DNA of 64,000 nt from Cohnella terricola. Lineage in GTDB: Bacteria > Bacillota > Bacilli > Paenibacillales > Paenibacillaceae. Positions 31,870 to 40,415 of this stretch are shown in pieces (the stretch's first letter is position 1; each line of letters begins with the position of its first letter). The notes under the pieces were generated by a model. It searched no databases, was not told the origin of the DNA, and saw only the letters and a program-made list of their open reading frames with translations. A program made the translations under genes and the position numbers. Location of the stretch: assembly GCF_007786475.1 (NCBI RefSeq), contig NZ_VNJJ01000005.1, positions 1 to 64,000 of the forward strand, given 5' to 3'.

Positions 31870-32853
31870 TTGAAGAAATGGTTGTCCGCTTTATCTGTTT
31901 TACTGATTGCTACGTTTGTCCTGAGTGCCTGCGGTTATTCGAAGGAATCGGAAACGAACAAGTATAATGCCTACGCGGGCATAAGTACTTTAGCCTTTGT
32001 CTCACTGGAAACTAAATTGAAGATTTATAAACTTAACTTCGGCTTTGAAAAAGAAATAGATCTTTCAAAAGAGAAGGATCTGCGAAGATTCGGCGGCGTT
32101 AACATCGTCGGCAAAGTCATCGACATCTATTACAAGAATGTAGATGAAGCGCTAGCGTTTGCGTCCAAGAAGCCTTCCTTCGGAGCGGCAGATGAAACGA
32201 TGAAAGAACTTGCTCCTCAATTGAAGTCCTACATGGACCTTATTAATGAAGTAGAAGATTACTACAGCTCATGGGAGTTTGCCAAGGATGACTTCGAGCG
32301 GGGAAAAAAGCTGCACAAGAAGCTGGTTACGCAGTATTACTCCTATACTAAGCTTGCTAAGCAGCTTGCCCGAGACTTGAAGGAGATTACGAAAAAGAAA
32401 GACCAGGAAAGCTTGGTCGGACTGAAAAAAGAAGGTTATCTGCTCCATCTCCACGCCAAGAGCATAATTATGAAAAGCCAGGACTTCATCCAACAATTTG
32501 TCGATGACGGGTTGGAGTTGGAGAACGCAAGTCTTGAAAAGGTCGATTCTGCAGCATACCAAGAGCAGCTTAGAGGTTTGCTTGTTGAAATTAAGCTGTT
32601 TAGCGACTACTCCAAGGACGAGGAACGCATCAAGAAAGAAAAAATAGTGAGCTTTGCCGGTTTTGACAAGGAATTGCCGGAATTTGAAAAGCAAGCCATG
32701 AGCTTTTTGCTCACCTTCTCAGGCCAAGCATCCGGACAAGGCAATGAAGCCGAAGAGAGCCTTGCTTCTCGCATTTATAAGTTCGAAGAGCAGATGAACA
32801 AGCTGATTTACAGCTTTAATATCATTGTCGGCAATAGCGCAAGGCAGCATTGA
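31870..32853 (+). CDS. YiiG/DUF3829 family lipoprotein
   Basis: About 327 residues from TTG at 31870 (AAAGGAG 8 bp upstream); GTG at 31867 is equally possible and GTG at 31861 overlaps the ribosome site. Lipobox LSAC with Cys21. The mature part is helical and charged, beginning NKYNAYAGISTLAFVSLETKL in a form typical of DUF3829 (YiiG-like), with long helices such as KKLHKKLVTQYYSYTKLAKQLA. The function of this family is not known. It stands alone between two terminators. Confidence 0.85.
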   Translation: MKKWLSALSVLLIATFVLSACGYSKESETNKYNAYAGISTLAFVSLETKLKIYKLNFGFEKEIDLSKEKDLRRFGGVNIVGKVIDIYYKNVDEALAFASKKPSFGAADETMKELAPQLKSYMDLINEVEDYYSSWEFAKDDFERGKKLHKKLVTQYYSYTKLAKQLARDLKEITKKKDQESLVGLKKEGYLLHLHAKSIIMKSQDFIQQFVDDGLELENASLEKVDSAAYQEQLRGLLVEIKLFSDYSKDEERIKKEKIVSFAGFDKELPEFEKQAMSFLLTFSGQASGQGNEAEESLASRIYKFEEQMNKLIYSFNIIVGNSARQH

Positions 32854-32880
32854 ATTTCAACAATTCGTTCTTATGGACGG

Positions 32881-32905
32881 GCACGCCATCTTGGCGTGCT
32901 TTTTT
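32881..32905 (+). terminator. Intrinsic terminator
   Basis: GCACGCC, loop ATCTT, GGCGTGC and six T, 28 bp after the DUF3829 gene. Confidence 0.9.
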
Positions 32906-32990
32906 GTTTTTCGCCGGACGAATATGACATACTGTTGTCACATTCGTTAAGTTAAAATAACGAAAAGCATCCAAAAGGAGAGATCCATTT

Positions 32991-33635
32991 TTGAGTAAAA
33001 AGATAGATTATAAGAAAGATTTTAAACAGCTCTATTTGCCGAAAACGCTGCCGGAAATTGTGGAAGTGCCGAATATGTCGTTTTTTATGGTCAGCGGTTC
33101 CGGAGATCCTAACGGCGAGGAATTTTCCATGGCGGTAGAAGCTTTGTACAGTTTGAGCTACGCGGTAAGAATGTCTTACAAAAGTGACGATGTACCGTCT
33201 GGATACTACGAATATACGGTATTCCCGCTTGAGGGCGTGTGGGATTTGCTTGATCGGACCAAGCCAGCGACGGACAAAGACAATTTGAAGTATACGATTA
33301 TGATACGCCAACCCGATTTTTTGACGGAAAAATGGTTTGTGCGGTTTCTCGAACAAACGAAAAAGAAAAAGCCTAATCCGTTCCTAGAGAAAGTCCGGTT
33401 TGAGCCCGTGGAAGAAGGATTATGCTGTCAGATGATGCATATCGGAAGTTTTGACGACGAACCGCAAAGCTTTGCTCGAATGGAAGCGTTCTGCGAAGAG
33501 AATGGGTACAACCGTACCAGCAAAATTCATCGGGAAATCTATTTGTCGGATCCTCGAAAGACGAACCCCGAAAAGTTAAAAACGGTGTTAAGGTTTCCGG
33601 CTGAGGCGAATTATAGAAACAAGCAAACACGCTAA
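32991..33635 (+). CDS. GyrI-like small-molecule-binding domain protein
   Basis: 214 residues from TTG at 32991 with AAAAGGAG 10 bp upstream. The order KKIDYKKDFKQLYLPKT, FMVSGSGDPNGEEF, ALYSLSYAVRMSYK, YEYTVFPLEGVWDL and GLCCQMMHIGSFDDEP is the stand-alone GyrI-like domain found in Bacilli. These bind or hydrolyse small toxic compounds, but substrates are mostly unknown. No DNA-binding domain is attached. It is a single gene between the DUF3829 unit and the tRNA. Confidence 0.9.
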   Translation: MSKKIDYKKDFKQLYLPKTLPEIVEVPNMSFFMVSGSGDPNGEEFSMAVEALYSLSYAVRMSYKSDDVPSGYYEYTVFPLEGVWDLLDRTKPATDKDNLKYTIMIRQPDFLTEKWFVRFLEQTKKKKPNPFLEKVRFEPVEEGLCCQMMHIGSFDDEPQSFARMEAFCEENGYNRTSKIHREIYLSDPRKTNPEKLKTVLRFPAEANYRNKQTR

Positions 33636-33647
33636 ACAGCTATCATG

Positions 33648-33828
33648 CTAACGGACACATCGACCGCTAATTTGCCACAAAAGGTCCTTTTCAGTTTTAA
33701 CGGTCACCACAGCTCTTAATAGCTCGTAAAACCGCCGAAAGCAAGGATTTTTGCAAAATAGCGACGCCTGTGTCCGTAAGAAATCCAAATGGTCGATATT
33801 GCTCATTAGCGGTTGCTGTGTCCGTTAC
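33648..33828. repeat. Intergenic repeat with TAACGGACA/TGTCCGTTA motifs, copy 1
   Basis: CTAACGGACAC at 33648-33658, TGTGTCCGTAAG near 33770 and TGTGTCCGTTA near 33817 surround otherwise non-coding sequence. The same motif, in both orientations, recurs at 49525-49705. This looks like a dispersed, inverted-repeat-rich intergenic element. Confidence 0.5.
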
Positions 33829-33858
33829 TTGACATCTCTAGCCGCCCCGTATTATAAT
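33829..33858 (+). promoter_or_regulatory. Promoter of the tRNA-Lys gene
   Basis: TTGACA at 33829-33834, 18 bases, TATAAT at 33853-33858; the tRNA starts 37 bp later. Confidence 0.75.
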
Positions 33859-33894
33859 AATTTTTATCAAATTAACCGATTCACATTTTGCTTT

Positions 33895-33970
33895 GGGTTC
33901 TTAGCTCAGTTGGCAGAGCAGTTGACTCTTAATCATCTGGTCCAGGGTTCGAATCCCTGAGAACCCACCA
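33895..33970 (+). tRNA. tRNA-Lys (anticodon CTT), CCA encoded
   Basis: A 76-base cloverleaf: acceptor arms GGGTTCT and AGAACCC, D arm GCTC/GAGC, anticodon loop CTCTTAA giving anticodon CTT, variable loop of five bases, T arm CAGGG-TTCGAAT-CCCTG, discriminator A and encoded CCA. One T-T mismatch in the anticodon stem. CTT reads the AAG codon. Confidence 0.93.
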
Positions 33971-33983
33971 TATTAGACTAATT

Positions 33984-34007
33984 AAACGGCAGAGATGCCG
34001 TTTTTTT
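33984..34007 (+). terminator. Intrinsic terminator of the tRNA
   Basis: AAACGGC, loop AGAGAT, GCCGTTT and a run of seven T. Confidence 0.9.
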
Positions 34008-34043
34008 GTTGTATAGACCGACATTTATATCGCAACGCTCGCG

Positions 34044-34062
34044 TGGTATATTAATTTTACCA
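34044..34062. promoter_or_regulatory. Putative autoregulatory operator of the second LacI gene
   Basis: TGGTATATTAATTTTACCA: TGGTA and TACCA arms around nine AT bases, 18 bp before the start codon. Weak but symmetric. Confidence 0.35.
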
Positions 34063-34079
34063 AGTTTCTAAGGGGATTT

Positions 34080-35063
34080 ATGAAGATGAGCGGAATGAAA
34101 AAAATCGCGGAGCTCACAGGGGTATCGGTGTCGACGGTGTCGAACGTCCTCAACGGAAGAAGCAACGTCGGACAAGCGACGAAGGAACGGGTGTTGCAGG
34201 TGTGTGCGGAGCACGGATACTATCCCAAGCAGCCCCGCCATCTCGACAACCCGCATCGGTCGAAGGCGATCGTCTTTATATTCAGCGATTTCGATCGCGA
34301 TTTTTACTTGAAAATCATTAACGGCGTTAGCGATTGCCTTGCGGAAAACGGTTACGATCTTATTATATGTACGAGTAAATCAAGCGATAGCTTTATGAAG
34401 AGTAGCTTTGCGCGCGGGGCGATCATCCTGGACAGCAACATCGCGGATGATTTTGTCTTGTCCGCGGCCGTTCCGGATTTTCCCGTCGTACTAATGGACC
34501 GTATGCTAACGGATAGCAAAGCGAATACGAAGAGCGTCACCGTCGACAACTATCCTGTGATGTGCGACTTGACGCAAGGTTTGATCGATAAAGGCTTCAA
34601 GTCCTTCGGCTTCATCGGTGGATTGGATTTTACGCTGGATAATCGGGAAAGGTTCGGGGCTTTCATGGATACACTAGCGAAAAATAAGATCGAATTCGAC
34701 CGCTCGCACGATTATTTTCACGGCAACTACCGCGAGGAAAGCGGTTATCAGGCGGCTAAGCTTATGATTCTTAGCCACCACTTACCCGAAGTGTTGGTGT
34801 GCGCGAACGATAATATGGCCATAGGTGCTATTAAGGCGTTTAAGGAAAACGGGATTCGGGTTCCCGAAGATATTTCTGTAACGGGGTTTGACGATTCCGA
34901 AGCGGCGGCGATGGCGGGACTGACGACGGTCTCCATTCTGCGTTACGAAAGCGGGTACTTGGCTGCTAAGGATCTGCTGGGCATGATCGCGGGACAAACT
35001 TCCAAAGATCCTTTTAAGTTATCGGCGACGGTCAAATGGCGCGAGTCGGTAAAATTTTACTAA
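34080..35063 (+). CDS. LacI family transcriptional regulator of the alpha-glucosidase
   Basis: 327 residues from ATG at 34080 after AAGGGGA. Helix-turn-helix MKKIAELTGVSVSTVSNVLNG, hinge region lacking the strict LxxLA form, and a sugar-binding domain (AIVFIFSDFDRDFYLKIING, FGFIGGLDFTLDNRERF, VLVCANDNMAIGAI). It is followed by a promoter, a long leader hairpin and a GH13 alpha-glucosidase gene, its probable target. A candidate palindrome TGGTA-N9-TACCA at 34044-34062 covers its own -10 region, and another inverted repeat lies over its stop codon. The effector is presumably a glucoside. Confidence 0.93.
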   Translation: MKMSGMKKIAELTGVSVSTVSNVLNGRSNVGQATKERVLQVCAEHGYYPKQPRHLDNPHRSKAIVFIFSDFDRDFYLKIINGVSDCLAENGYDLIICTSKSSDSFMKSSFARGAIILDSNIADDFVLSAAVPDFPVVLMDRMLTDSKANTKSVTVDNYPVMCDLTQGLIDKGFKSFGFIGGLDFTLDNRERFGAFMDTLAKNKIEFDRSHDYFHGNYREESGYQAAKLMILSHHLPEVLVCANDNMAIGAIKAFKENGIRVPEDISVTGFDDSEAAAMAGLTTVSILRYESGYLAAKDLLGMIAGQTSKDPFKLSATVKWRESVKFY

Positions 35064-35110
35064 AGTTCTTAGTAAATTTTATTGACCGAATTGCGAGAAG
35101 TGGATACAAT
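35051..35110 (+). promoter_or_regulatory. Promoter and overlapping inverted repeat of the alpha-glucosidase gene
   Basis: TTGACC at 35082-35087, 17 bases, TACAAT at 35105-35110. Directly upstream, AAAATTTTACTAA and TTAGTAAATTTT (35051-35080) form an inverted repeat over the lacI stop codon, a possible operator or weak terminator. Confidence 0.6.
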
Positions 35111-35143
35111 GAGTGCGTGCGCATAAAGCGATCGAAAAGTACG

Positions 35144-35191
35144 ATAAAGACGAAAGCCTAACTCTATTTCACGTTAGGCTTTCGTCTTTAT
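35144..35191 (+). promoter_or_regulatory. Perfect 19-bp leader hairpin of the alpha-glucosidase mRNA
   Basis: ATAAAGACGAAAGCCTAAC pairs without mismatch with GTTAGGCTTTCGTCTTTAT, loop 10 bases. It lies 34 bp downstream of the -10 box and 28 bp before the start codon. No long T-run follows, so it may stabilise the mRNA or work as a partial terminator. Confidence 0.6.
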
Positions 35192-35218
35192 GGCGACAAC
35201 CTAATGGAGGCATGCTCA

Positions 35219-36871
35219 ATGGCAACGATTAATAAAGTCTGGTGGAAAGAAGCCGTCGTATACCAAGTCTATTGGAGAAGCTTCTACGACTCCAACGGCG
35301 ACGGTTACGGGGATCTGGAAGGCTTGATTCGGAAGCTGGACTACATCCAAGATTTGGGCGTCGACATTATTTGGCTGAATCCCGTGTTCGAATCCCCCGA
35401 TTTGGACAACGGGTACGATATTTCGGATTACGAAGCCATCATGCCAAAAGCGGGAACGATGGAAACGTGGGAGAAGCTGCTGTTCGAAGTTCATGCTCGC
35501 GGAATGAAGCTGATCATGGACCTGGTCGTGAACCATACGTCGAACCGTCACCCCTGGTTCATCGAATCGAAGTCGTCCCGGGAAAATCCGAAGAGGGATT
35601 GGTACATTTGGCGGGATGGAAAAGAAGGGAAAGCACCGAACAATTGGCGTTCGTATTTCTCGCCCTCCACGTGGGAATGGGACGAGACGACGGAGCAGTA
35701 TTATTTTCACTCCTTTGCCGTCGAACAACCCGATTTGAACTGGGAGAACGAAGAAATGCGGAAGGAAATCTACCGCATGATGCGGGCATGGCTGGATAAA
35801 GGGATCGACGGCTTCCGCCTGGATGCGATCGCTTTGCTGGCTAAGCCGGAACAATTCGACGATGCGGATCACCCGGAAGATATCCGGTATTTGACGAATC
35901 GCCCCGGGTTGCATGTGTTTCTTCAAGAGATGAATAAACAAACCTTGCGTGATTACGATATCGTAACGGTAGGGGAAGCGGCGTTCGTATCTCCGGAAGA
36001 AGGGTTGAAGTACGTCGCGGAAGACCGCGGAGAACTCAACATGCTGTTCCATTTCGAAGTATGCGACGAGATGCCGACTTGGGACATGCTCCGGTTCAAA
36101 GAAATTCAAAGACGCTGGTACAAGGGGTTATGGGGGAAAGGCTCGAATTCCCAATTCCTTAACAATCACGATCATACGAGGCAAGTGACCCGATATGGGA
36201 ACGACGGCCAATACAGGGTGGAATCCGCCAAAATGCTGGCGACCATGCTGCACACTTTGCCGGGAATCCCTTATATTTATCAGGGTGAAGAAATCGGGAT
36301 GACGGGCGTCAAGTTCGAGTCGATCGATCAATACGATGATATTGCCATGAAAAATCGATACGCGGAAGAAGTTGGGAAAGGACGGGATGCAGATGAAGTG
36401 CTTCGGAGTCTGCAGCCGTTAAGCCGCGACAATTCCCGGACGCCAATGCAGTGGAACGACTCGCCGAATGCTGGATTTACGACGGGCACGCCATGGATCA
36501 ACATCAATCCGAATTATAAAGAAATCAATGCGGAACTAGATCTGGAGCACCCGAATTCGGTGTACCGTTATTACCAGAAGCTGATTGCCCTGCGCAAAAA
36601 GAACGAAGTCATGGTGTACGGCGAGTTCGAAGAGCTGCCGGAATGGATGGATAGCGAACGGCTTTACGTCTATACACGGTCTCTTGGGGGAACGACTTGG
36701 TTGATCGTCCTTAATCACTCGGAGGATCGAATCTTGATAACGCTCCCTGTTGATTACAACGCTGATTCCCGTAAGCTGCTTCTGGCCAACTATTCCGTTG
36801 AGGAAGCAGGCTCGGAAGATCAGTTGGAACTGAAGCCGTTCGAAGCCCGGATTTACGAGATAAGCCGCTAG
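35219..36871 (+). CDS. GH13 alpha-glucosidase (oligo-1,6-glucosidase type)
   Basis: 550 residues from ATG at 35219 with GGAGG upstream; an ATG at 35204 overlaps that site. Conserved regions: VVYQVYWRSFYDSNGDG, DLVVNHTSNRHPW, GFRLDAIALL with nucleophile Asp202, VGEAAF with acid Glu253, and NNHDHTR with Asp318. Lacking a signal peptide it works in the cytoplasm on malto- or isomalto-oligosaccharides and sucrose-like glucosides. PIYIYQGEEIGM and the C-terminal beta domain are intact. Controlled most likely by the LacI protein encoded directly upstream. No transporter is linked, so substrate arrives by another system. Confidence 0.95.
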   Translation: MATINKVWWKEAVVYQVYWRSFYDSNGDGYGDLEGLIRKLDYIQDLGVDIIWLNPVFESPDLDNGYDISDYEAIMPKAGTMETWEKLLFEVHARGMKLIMDLVVNHTSNRHPWFIESKSSRENPKRDWYIWRDGKEGKAPNNWRSYFSPSTWEWDETTEQYYFHSFAVEQPDLNWENEEMRKEIYRMMRAWLDKGIDGFRLDAIALLAKPEQFDDADHPEDIRYLTNRPGLHVFLQEMNKQTLRDYDIVTVGEAAFVSPEEGLKYVAEDRGELNMLFHFEVCDEMPTWDMLRFKEIQRRWYKGLWGKGSNSQFLNNHDHTRQVTRYGNDGQYRVESAKMLATMLHTLPGIPYIYQGEEIGMTGVKFESIDQYDDIAMKNRYAEEVGKGRDADEVLRSLQPLSRDNSRTPMQWNDSPNAGFTTGTPWININPNYKEINAELDLEHPNSVYRYYQKLIALRKKNEVMVYGEFEELPEWMDSERLYVYTRSLGGTTWLIVLNHSEDRILITLPVDYNADSRKLLLANYSVEEAGSEDQLELKPFEARIYEISR

Positions 36872-36874
36872 TAT

Positions 36875-36905
36875 GATATACTGTTTATTATATAGACAGT
36901 ATATC
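36875..36905. promoter_or_regulatory. Putative TetR operator at the tetR promoter
   Basis: GATATACTGT (36875-36884) and ACAGTATATC (36896-36905) are perfect inverted arms with an 11-base spacer, 41 bp before the TetR start. ATATACTGTTTA here recurs inverted at 40359-40370 upstream of the ABC exporter. Confidence 0.7.
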
Positions 36906-36946
36906 GCGCTCCGCACGGGGCGACGGAAAGTACCTGGAGGATCACG

Positions 36947-37738
36947 ATGGCGGATGTACGTAACGGCGAAAACGGCCTGAATCAGGAAGCGCTGAACAAC
37001 TTGCCGAACTGGGCGAAGCTCGGGTGGGGACTAGGAAAACAGCCAACGCGCGGCCCGAAAGGCGAGCTAAGCGTCCCTAAAATCGTCGACGCGGCAATCG
37101 CGATCGCCGACAAAGACGGGTTGGCAGCTGTCTCCATGAATAAAGTAGCGAGCTCCCTCGGTTTTACGACGATGTCTCTTTATCGGTACATTTCGAGTAA
37201 AGACGATCTTCTGATGCTCATGCAGGACGCCGTCAGCGCAATGGATATTCCTCCGGAGCGGGAGGGTGTAGATTGGCGAGAGGAAATGCGGGAGTACGTA
37301 CGCGCTTGCGTCGAGGTATTCCGGAAACACCCTTGGTTCGGAGATATTTCGATTACGAGCGTCCCCATTATGCCGAACACGCTGCAGATTATCGATTGGG
37401 TGTTGCGTCCGCTTAGGCGTTTTCCTTTGAACGATTATGAGAAAGTAGCGATTCTGCTGCTCATCAGCAGTTATGCGCGCACCTGCGGAATCATTATGCG
37501 AGACCTTGACCGGGCGATCCAGGCGGGCGCGACTCCCGAGTCGTTCAGCGGACTGAATTACACGACCGCGCTTAAAGAACTGGTCAAACCGGACCGTTAT
37601 CCGTACCTGTATCCGGTTGTCGCATCCGGCTCCTATACGGGAGAGAACGTGGAGGACAATACGGTAGGCGACGATTTCGATTTCGGACTGGAAAGAATTC
37701 TGGACGGCGTCGAACAATTTCTAGCGGGAAAAAATTAA
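36947..37738 (+). CDS. TetR family regulator (TetR_C_1 type) of a drug exporter
   Basis: 263 residues. It has an N-terminal extension, then the helix-turn-helix KIVDAAIAIADKDGLAAVSMNKVA...GFTTMSLYRYISSKDDLL (residues 45-90). The C-terminal ligand domain, WREEMREYVRACVEVFRKHPWFGDI, is typical of the TetR_C_1 group found beside drug exporters. It is separated from the convergent ABC exporter by the TauE gene, but the promoters of both share an operator-like sequence, so it probably represses itself and the exporter and responds to a drug-like ligand. Confidence 0.93.
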   Translation: MADVRNGENGLNQEALNNLPNWAKLGWGLGKQPTRGPKGELSVPKIVDAAIAIADKDGLAAVSMNKVASSLGFTTMSLYRYISSKDDLLMLMQDAVSAMDIPPEREGVDWREEMREYVRACVEVFRKHPWFGDISITSVPIMPNTLQIIDWVLRPLRRFPLNDYEKVAILLLISSYARTCGIIMRDLDRAIQAGATPESFSGLNYTTALKELVKPDRYPYLYPVVASGSYTGENVEDNTVGDDFDFGLERILDGVEQFLAGKN

Positions 37739-37784
37739 AAAACAGCGTCACGTTCGGCGGAATCCGAGCGGGACGCTGTTTTTT
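37737..37784. terminator. Bidirectional terminator
   Basis: AAAAAACAGCGTC and GACGCTGTTTTTT pair across an inner stem CGTTCGG/CCGAGCG, serving the convergent TetR and TauE genes. Confidence 0.88.
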
Positions 37785-37785
37785 G

Positions 37786-38550
37786 TTATCCGAGCAGATC
37801 CCAGATCTGCTTGCCGATCAGCAAAGCGGTGACGAGGAAAAACAACGGTTTGACGTAGGCTGAACCTTTCCGAATCGCCAACCGCGAACCGGTAAGGGCA
37901 CCTGCGACCATAGCCAATCCCATCGGCAGGCCATAAACGTAATTCACTTTCCCGAGCGCGATGAACATGAGCAGGCTTCCGATGTTGCTCGCGAAGTTCA
38001 GCGCTTTGGCGTTGCCGGCTGCAAGCACGAAGTCGAAGCCGAGCAGCAAGAAGGCAAAGATGAGAAAAGAGCCCGTTCCCGGCCCGAAAAAGCCGTCATA
38101 ATACCCGATGACGGCGGCAATCGCCGCCGTAGCAATTGCCGCATTTTTGGTTAGTCCTCGGTAGGTCGACCGATCTCCCCAGTTTTTCTTGAATGCGGTG
38201 TAGACGGTGACAGCGATCAGCATGACGACGACTAGCGGCTTAAGAAACGAGGAAGGAATGAAAGCGACCGTATAAGCTCCGGCGGCCGACCCGACCAACG
38301 CGAGTGGAAATAGTTTTTTCACTAGTTGAACGTCGATTTTGCCCGATGCCATGAAGGAAATGCTGCTGGTCAGCGACGACATCGTTCCCGCCAGCTTATT
38401 CGTGCCGAGCGCAACGCTCGGAGGGAGTCCGCTTAGCAGTAGTGCCGGCAAGGAGATCAATCCTCCTCCGCCGACGACGGAATCGATAAACGCGGCGATA
38501 TATCCCGCAACGATCAAAAACAAAAGCATACCCAGATTTAATTCATCCAT
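37786..38550 (-). CDS. TauE/SafE (TSUP) family membrane exporter
   Basis: 254 residues with about eight membrane segments. Family marks are FIDSVVGGGGLISLPALLLSG near the N terminus and GYYDGFFGPGTGSFLIFAFL in the second half, the two pseudo-symmetric TSUP repeats. These proteins move sulfite, sulfonates or related anions, but substrates of most members are unknown. It is minus-strand and downstream of the ABC exporter with a 99-bp gap; whether it belongs to that operon is uncertain. Confidence 0.93.
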   Translation of the reverse strand: MDELNLGMLLFLIVAGYIAAFIDSVVGGGGLISLPALLLSGLPPSVALGTNKLAGTMSSLTSSISFMASGKIDVQLVKKLFPLALVGSAAGAYTVAFIPSSFLKPLVVVMLIAVTVYTAFKKNWGDRSTYRGLTKNAAIATAAIAAVIGYYDGFFGPGTGSFLIFAFLLLGFDFVLAAGNAKALNFASNIGSLLMFIALGKVNYVYGLPMGLAMVAGALTGSRLAIRKGSAYVKPLFFLVTALLIGKQIWDLLG

Positions 38551-38649
38551 AGTCGTCTCTCACAATGCCAAGAAATTAAGGTTGCGAATGAGAGAATCTT
38601 ACCTCATGAAGGAATCGGTGTCCATAGCCATGCCGCGCTGCCGTTCGGA

Positions 38650-39438
38650 TTATCTATTTCCCGCTTTCCGGCGGAACGAGACCGCGCCCCATGCCATCGA
38701 GGCGATCAGGATGCCAAGGCACCATGCGAGGGCGAGCCAAGCGTTGTTCCCGATCGGGGCTCCGGTAAGAAAACCTCTGATCGTTTCGATGACCGGCGTA
38801 ATCGGTTGATGATTAGCGACGCCTTGCAGCCAATTCGGCATCGTCGAAGTCGGCACGAACGCGCTGGACAAGTAGGGAAGGAAGAGCAGGGCGAAGCCGT
38901 ATCCGCTTGCCGCGGAGGGACTTCCCGAGACTAGGCCGATCGCGGTATACAACCAGGTGAATGTAAGGATAAACAGAAAGATAATCCCGATTGCGCCGAG
39001 CCATTCGATCGGACCGGCGTCGGGACGGAAACCGACGAGCAACGCGACTCCGAAGACGACCGCTGTCGCGAGAAGATTGCGGGCCAGGCTGGCGACGACA
39101 TGGCCAGTAATGACGCTCATGCTGGGGATCGGCATCGTACGGAACCGATCGATGATGCCGTTCGTCATGTCCTGCGCGACGTCAACCGCGACGCTGGCCG
39201 AGCCGAATCCGGCGCAAAGCAGAATGATGCCGGGCACGACATAATTCACGTAGTTCCCGCTGGAGTCGATAGCGCCTCCGAATACATAGGTGAACAGCAG
39301 CATAAGCATGACGGGAAGCATCATCGCCATCAACAGGGCTTCCGTATTGCGCAAGCTATGGCGGATGCTGCGGCCGATAAAGACGGCATTCGCGACGCCG
39401 AAAGAGGCGGGTTTCACGTTGAAATGCGGATTTGTCAT
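38650..39438 (-). CDS. ABC-2 type exporter permease (DrrB-like)
   Basis: 262 residues with six membrane segments, first ALLMAMMLPVMLMLLFTYVFGG. DVAQDMTNGIIDRFRTMPI is the cytoplasmic amphipathic signature of the DrrB/NodJ ABC-2 group. It overlaps the ATPase gene by 4 bp (ATGA), so the two are translationally coupled into one exporter. Daunorubicin-resistance-like systems export amphipathic drugs; the actual substrate is unknown. Control by the TetR protein at 36947 is inferred from the shared operator. Confidence 0.92.
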   Translation of the reverse strand: MTNPHFNVKPASFGVANAVFIGRSIRHSLRNTEALLMAMMLPVMLMLLFTYVFGGAIDSSGNYVNYVVPGIILLCAGFGSASVAVDVAQDMTNGIIDRFRTMPIPSMSVITGHVVASLARNLLATAVVFGVALLVGFRPDAGPIEWLGAIGIIFLFILTFTWLYTAIGLVSGSPSAASGYGFALLFLPYLSSAFVPTSTMPNWLQGVANHQPITPVIETIRGFLTGAPIGNNAWLALAWCLGILIASMAWGAVSFRRKAGNR

Positions 39439-40322
39439 GATATGGATCTCTCCGTTTCCTTGGTAGTGAGAGCGAGGAAGACATCATCCATGCTCGGCTT
39501 GCGGATGTTCACCCGTAAGTCCGGTGGAACTTTAGCCGCAAGCTCGTTTAGCGTTCGGCTCACGTCGTGAAGGCTCCCGCTTGTCGTTACGGATCGGATA
39601 ATCTCGTCGTTCCCGTTAAGTAATTCAATAACTTCGTCTCCGACTCGGGATTTCAACTCCGCCGCCGTTCCCGTCGCGACGACTTTGCCTCCGTCGATCA
39701 CCGAAATCAAGTCGGCTAATTGATCGGCCTCTTCCAGGTATTGCGTGGTCAGGAATACGGTGATGCCCTGTTCCTTTAAGCGGAGAATGACGTCCCATAA
39801 CGCACGGCGGCTTGTCGTGTCCAATCCCGTGGTCGGTTCGTCCAGGAAGATGATGGGACGGCTCACGACAAGGCTGATAGCGAGATCGAGACGTCTTCGC
39901 ATGCCGCCGGAATAGGTTTTGACTCTTTTCTTGGCAACTGACACGAGATCGAAGCGGCTCAGCAACTCGGCCGTGCGCGATCGGGCTTCCGCAGCCGTGA
40001 GACCCGAGAGCCTGCAGATCATCATCAAGTTCTCTTCGGCCGTGAGCACCTCGTCGACCGCCGCGAACTGCCCGGTCAAACTGATAGACATCTTGACTTT
40101 GTTTTTCTCGGTGACGACGTCGAACCCGGCTACGCGCACGGAGCCTTCGTCGGGAACGGTCAACGTGGACAGAATGTTGATCAGCGTCGTCTTCCCGGCG
40201 CCGTTCGGGCCGAGCAGGGCGTACACGACGCCCGATGGCACGGACAAATCGATTCCATCCAGGACGATTTGTTTGCCGAAGCGTTTCTTTAATCCTTTGA
40301 TTTCGATAGCGGACCGAATCAT
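39435..40322 (-). CDS. ABC-2 type exporter ATP-binding protein (DrrA-like)
   Basis: 295 residues. Walker A GPNGAGKTT near residue 40, Q-loop region SLTGQFAAVDEVLTAEENL, signature YSGGMRRRLDLA, Walker B RPIIFLDEPTTGLD, and the switch region LTTQYLEEADQLAD. The last 70 residues form the DrrA-type C-terminal extension. It powers the permease encoded downstream with a 4-bp overlap. The GGAGG ribosome site lies about 12 bp from the ATG, slightly far. A TetR-type operator sits 40-60 bp upstream. Confidence 0.95.
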   Translation of the reverse strand: MIRSAIEIKGLKKRFGKQIVLDGIDLSVPSGVVYALLGPNGAGKTTLINILSTLTVPDEGSVRVAGFDVVTEKNKVKMSISLTGQFAAVDEVLTAEENLMMICRLSGLTAAEARSRTAELLSRFDLVSVAKKRVKTYSGGMRRRLDLAISLVVSRPIIFLDEPTTGLDTTSRRALWDVILRLKEQGITVFLTTQYLEEADQLADLISVIDGGKVVATGTAAELKSRVGDEVIELLNGNDEIIRSVTTSGSLHDVSRTLNELAAKVPPDLRVNIRKPSMDDVFLALTTKETERSIS

Positions 40323-40345
40323 TGTGGATCATCAACCTCCAATTA

Positions 40346-40383
40346 ACTGTATGTGATGTAAACAGTATATTATGTATACAGTT
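40346..40383. promoter_or_regulatory. Putative TetR operator cluster upstream of the ABC exporter
   Basis: ACTGTATGTGATGTAAACAGT at 40346-40366 and ACAGTATATTATGTATACAGT overlapping it to 40382 are inverted repeats with ACTGT/ACAGT arms. TAAACAGTATAT at 40359-40370 is the exact reverse complement of ATATACTGTTTA in the tetR operator at 36876-36887. Confidence 0.65.
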
Positions 40384-40415
40384 GATTTGCAACAGGTAAT
40401 GTAATTTTTTGTGTG

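Noticed and set aside
35051..35080. Intrinsic terminator over the second lacI stop
   Set aside because: The stem is almost purely A/T and lacks a GC core; it is more likely an operator-like symmetry near the next promoter.
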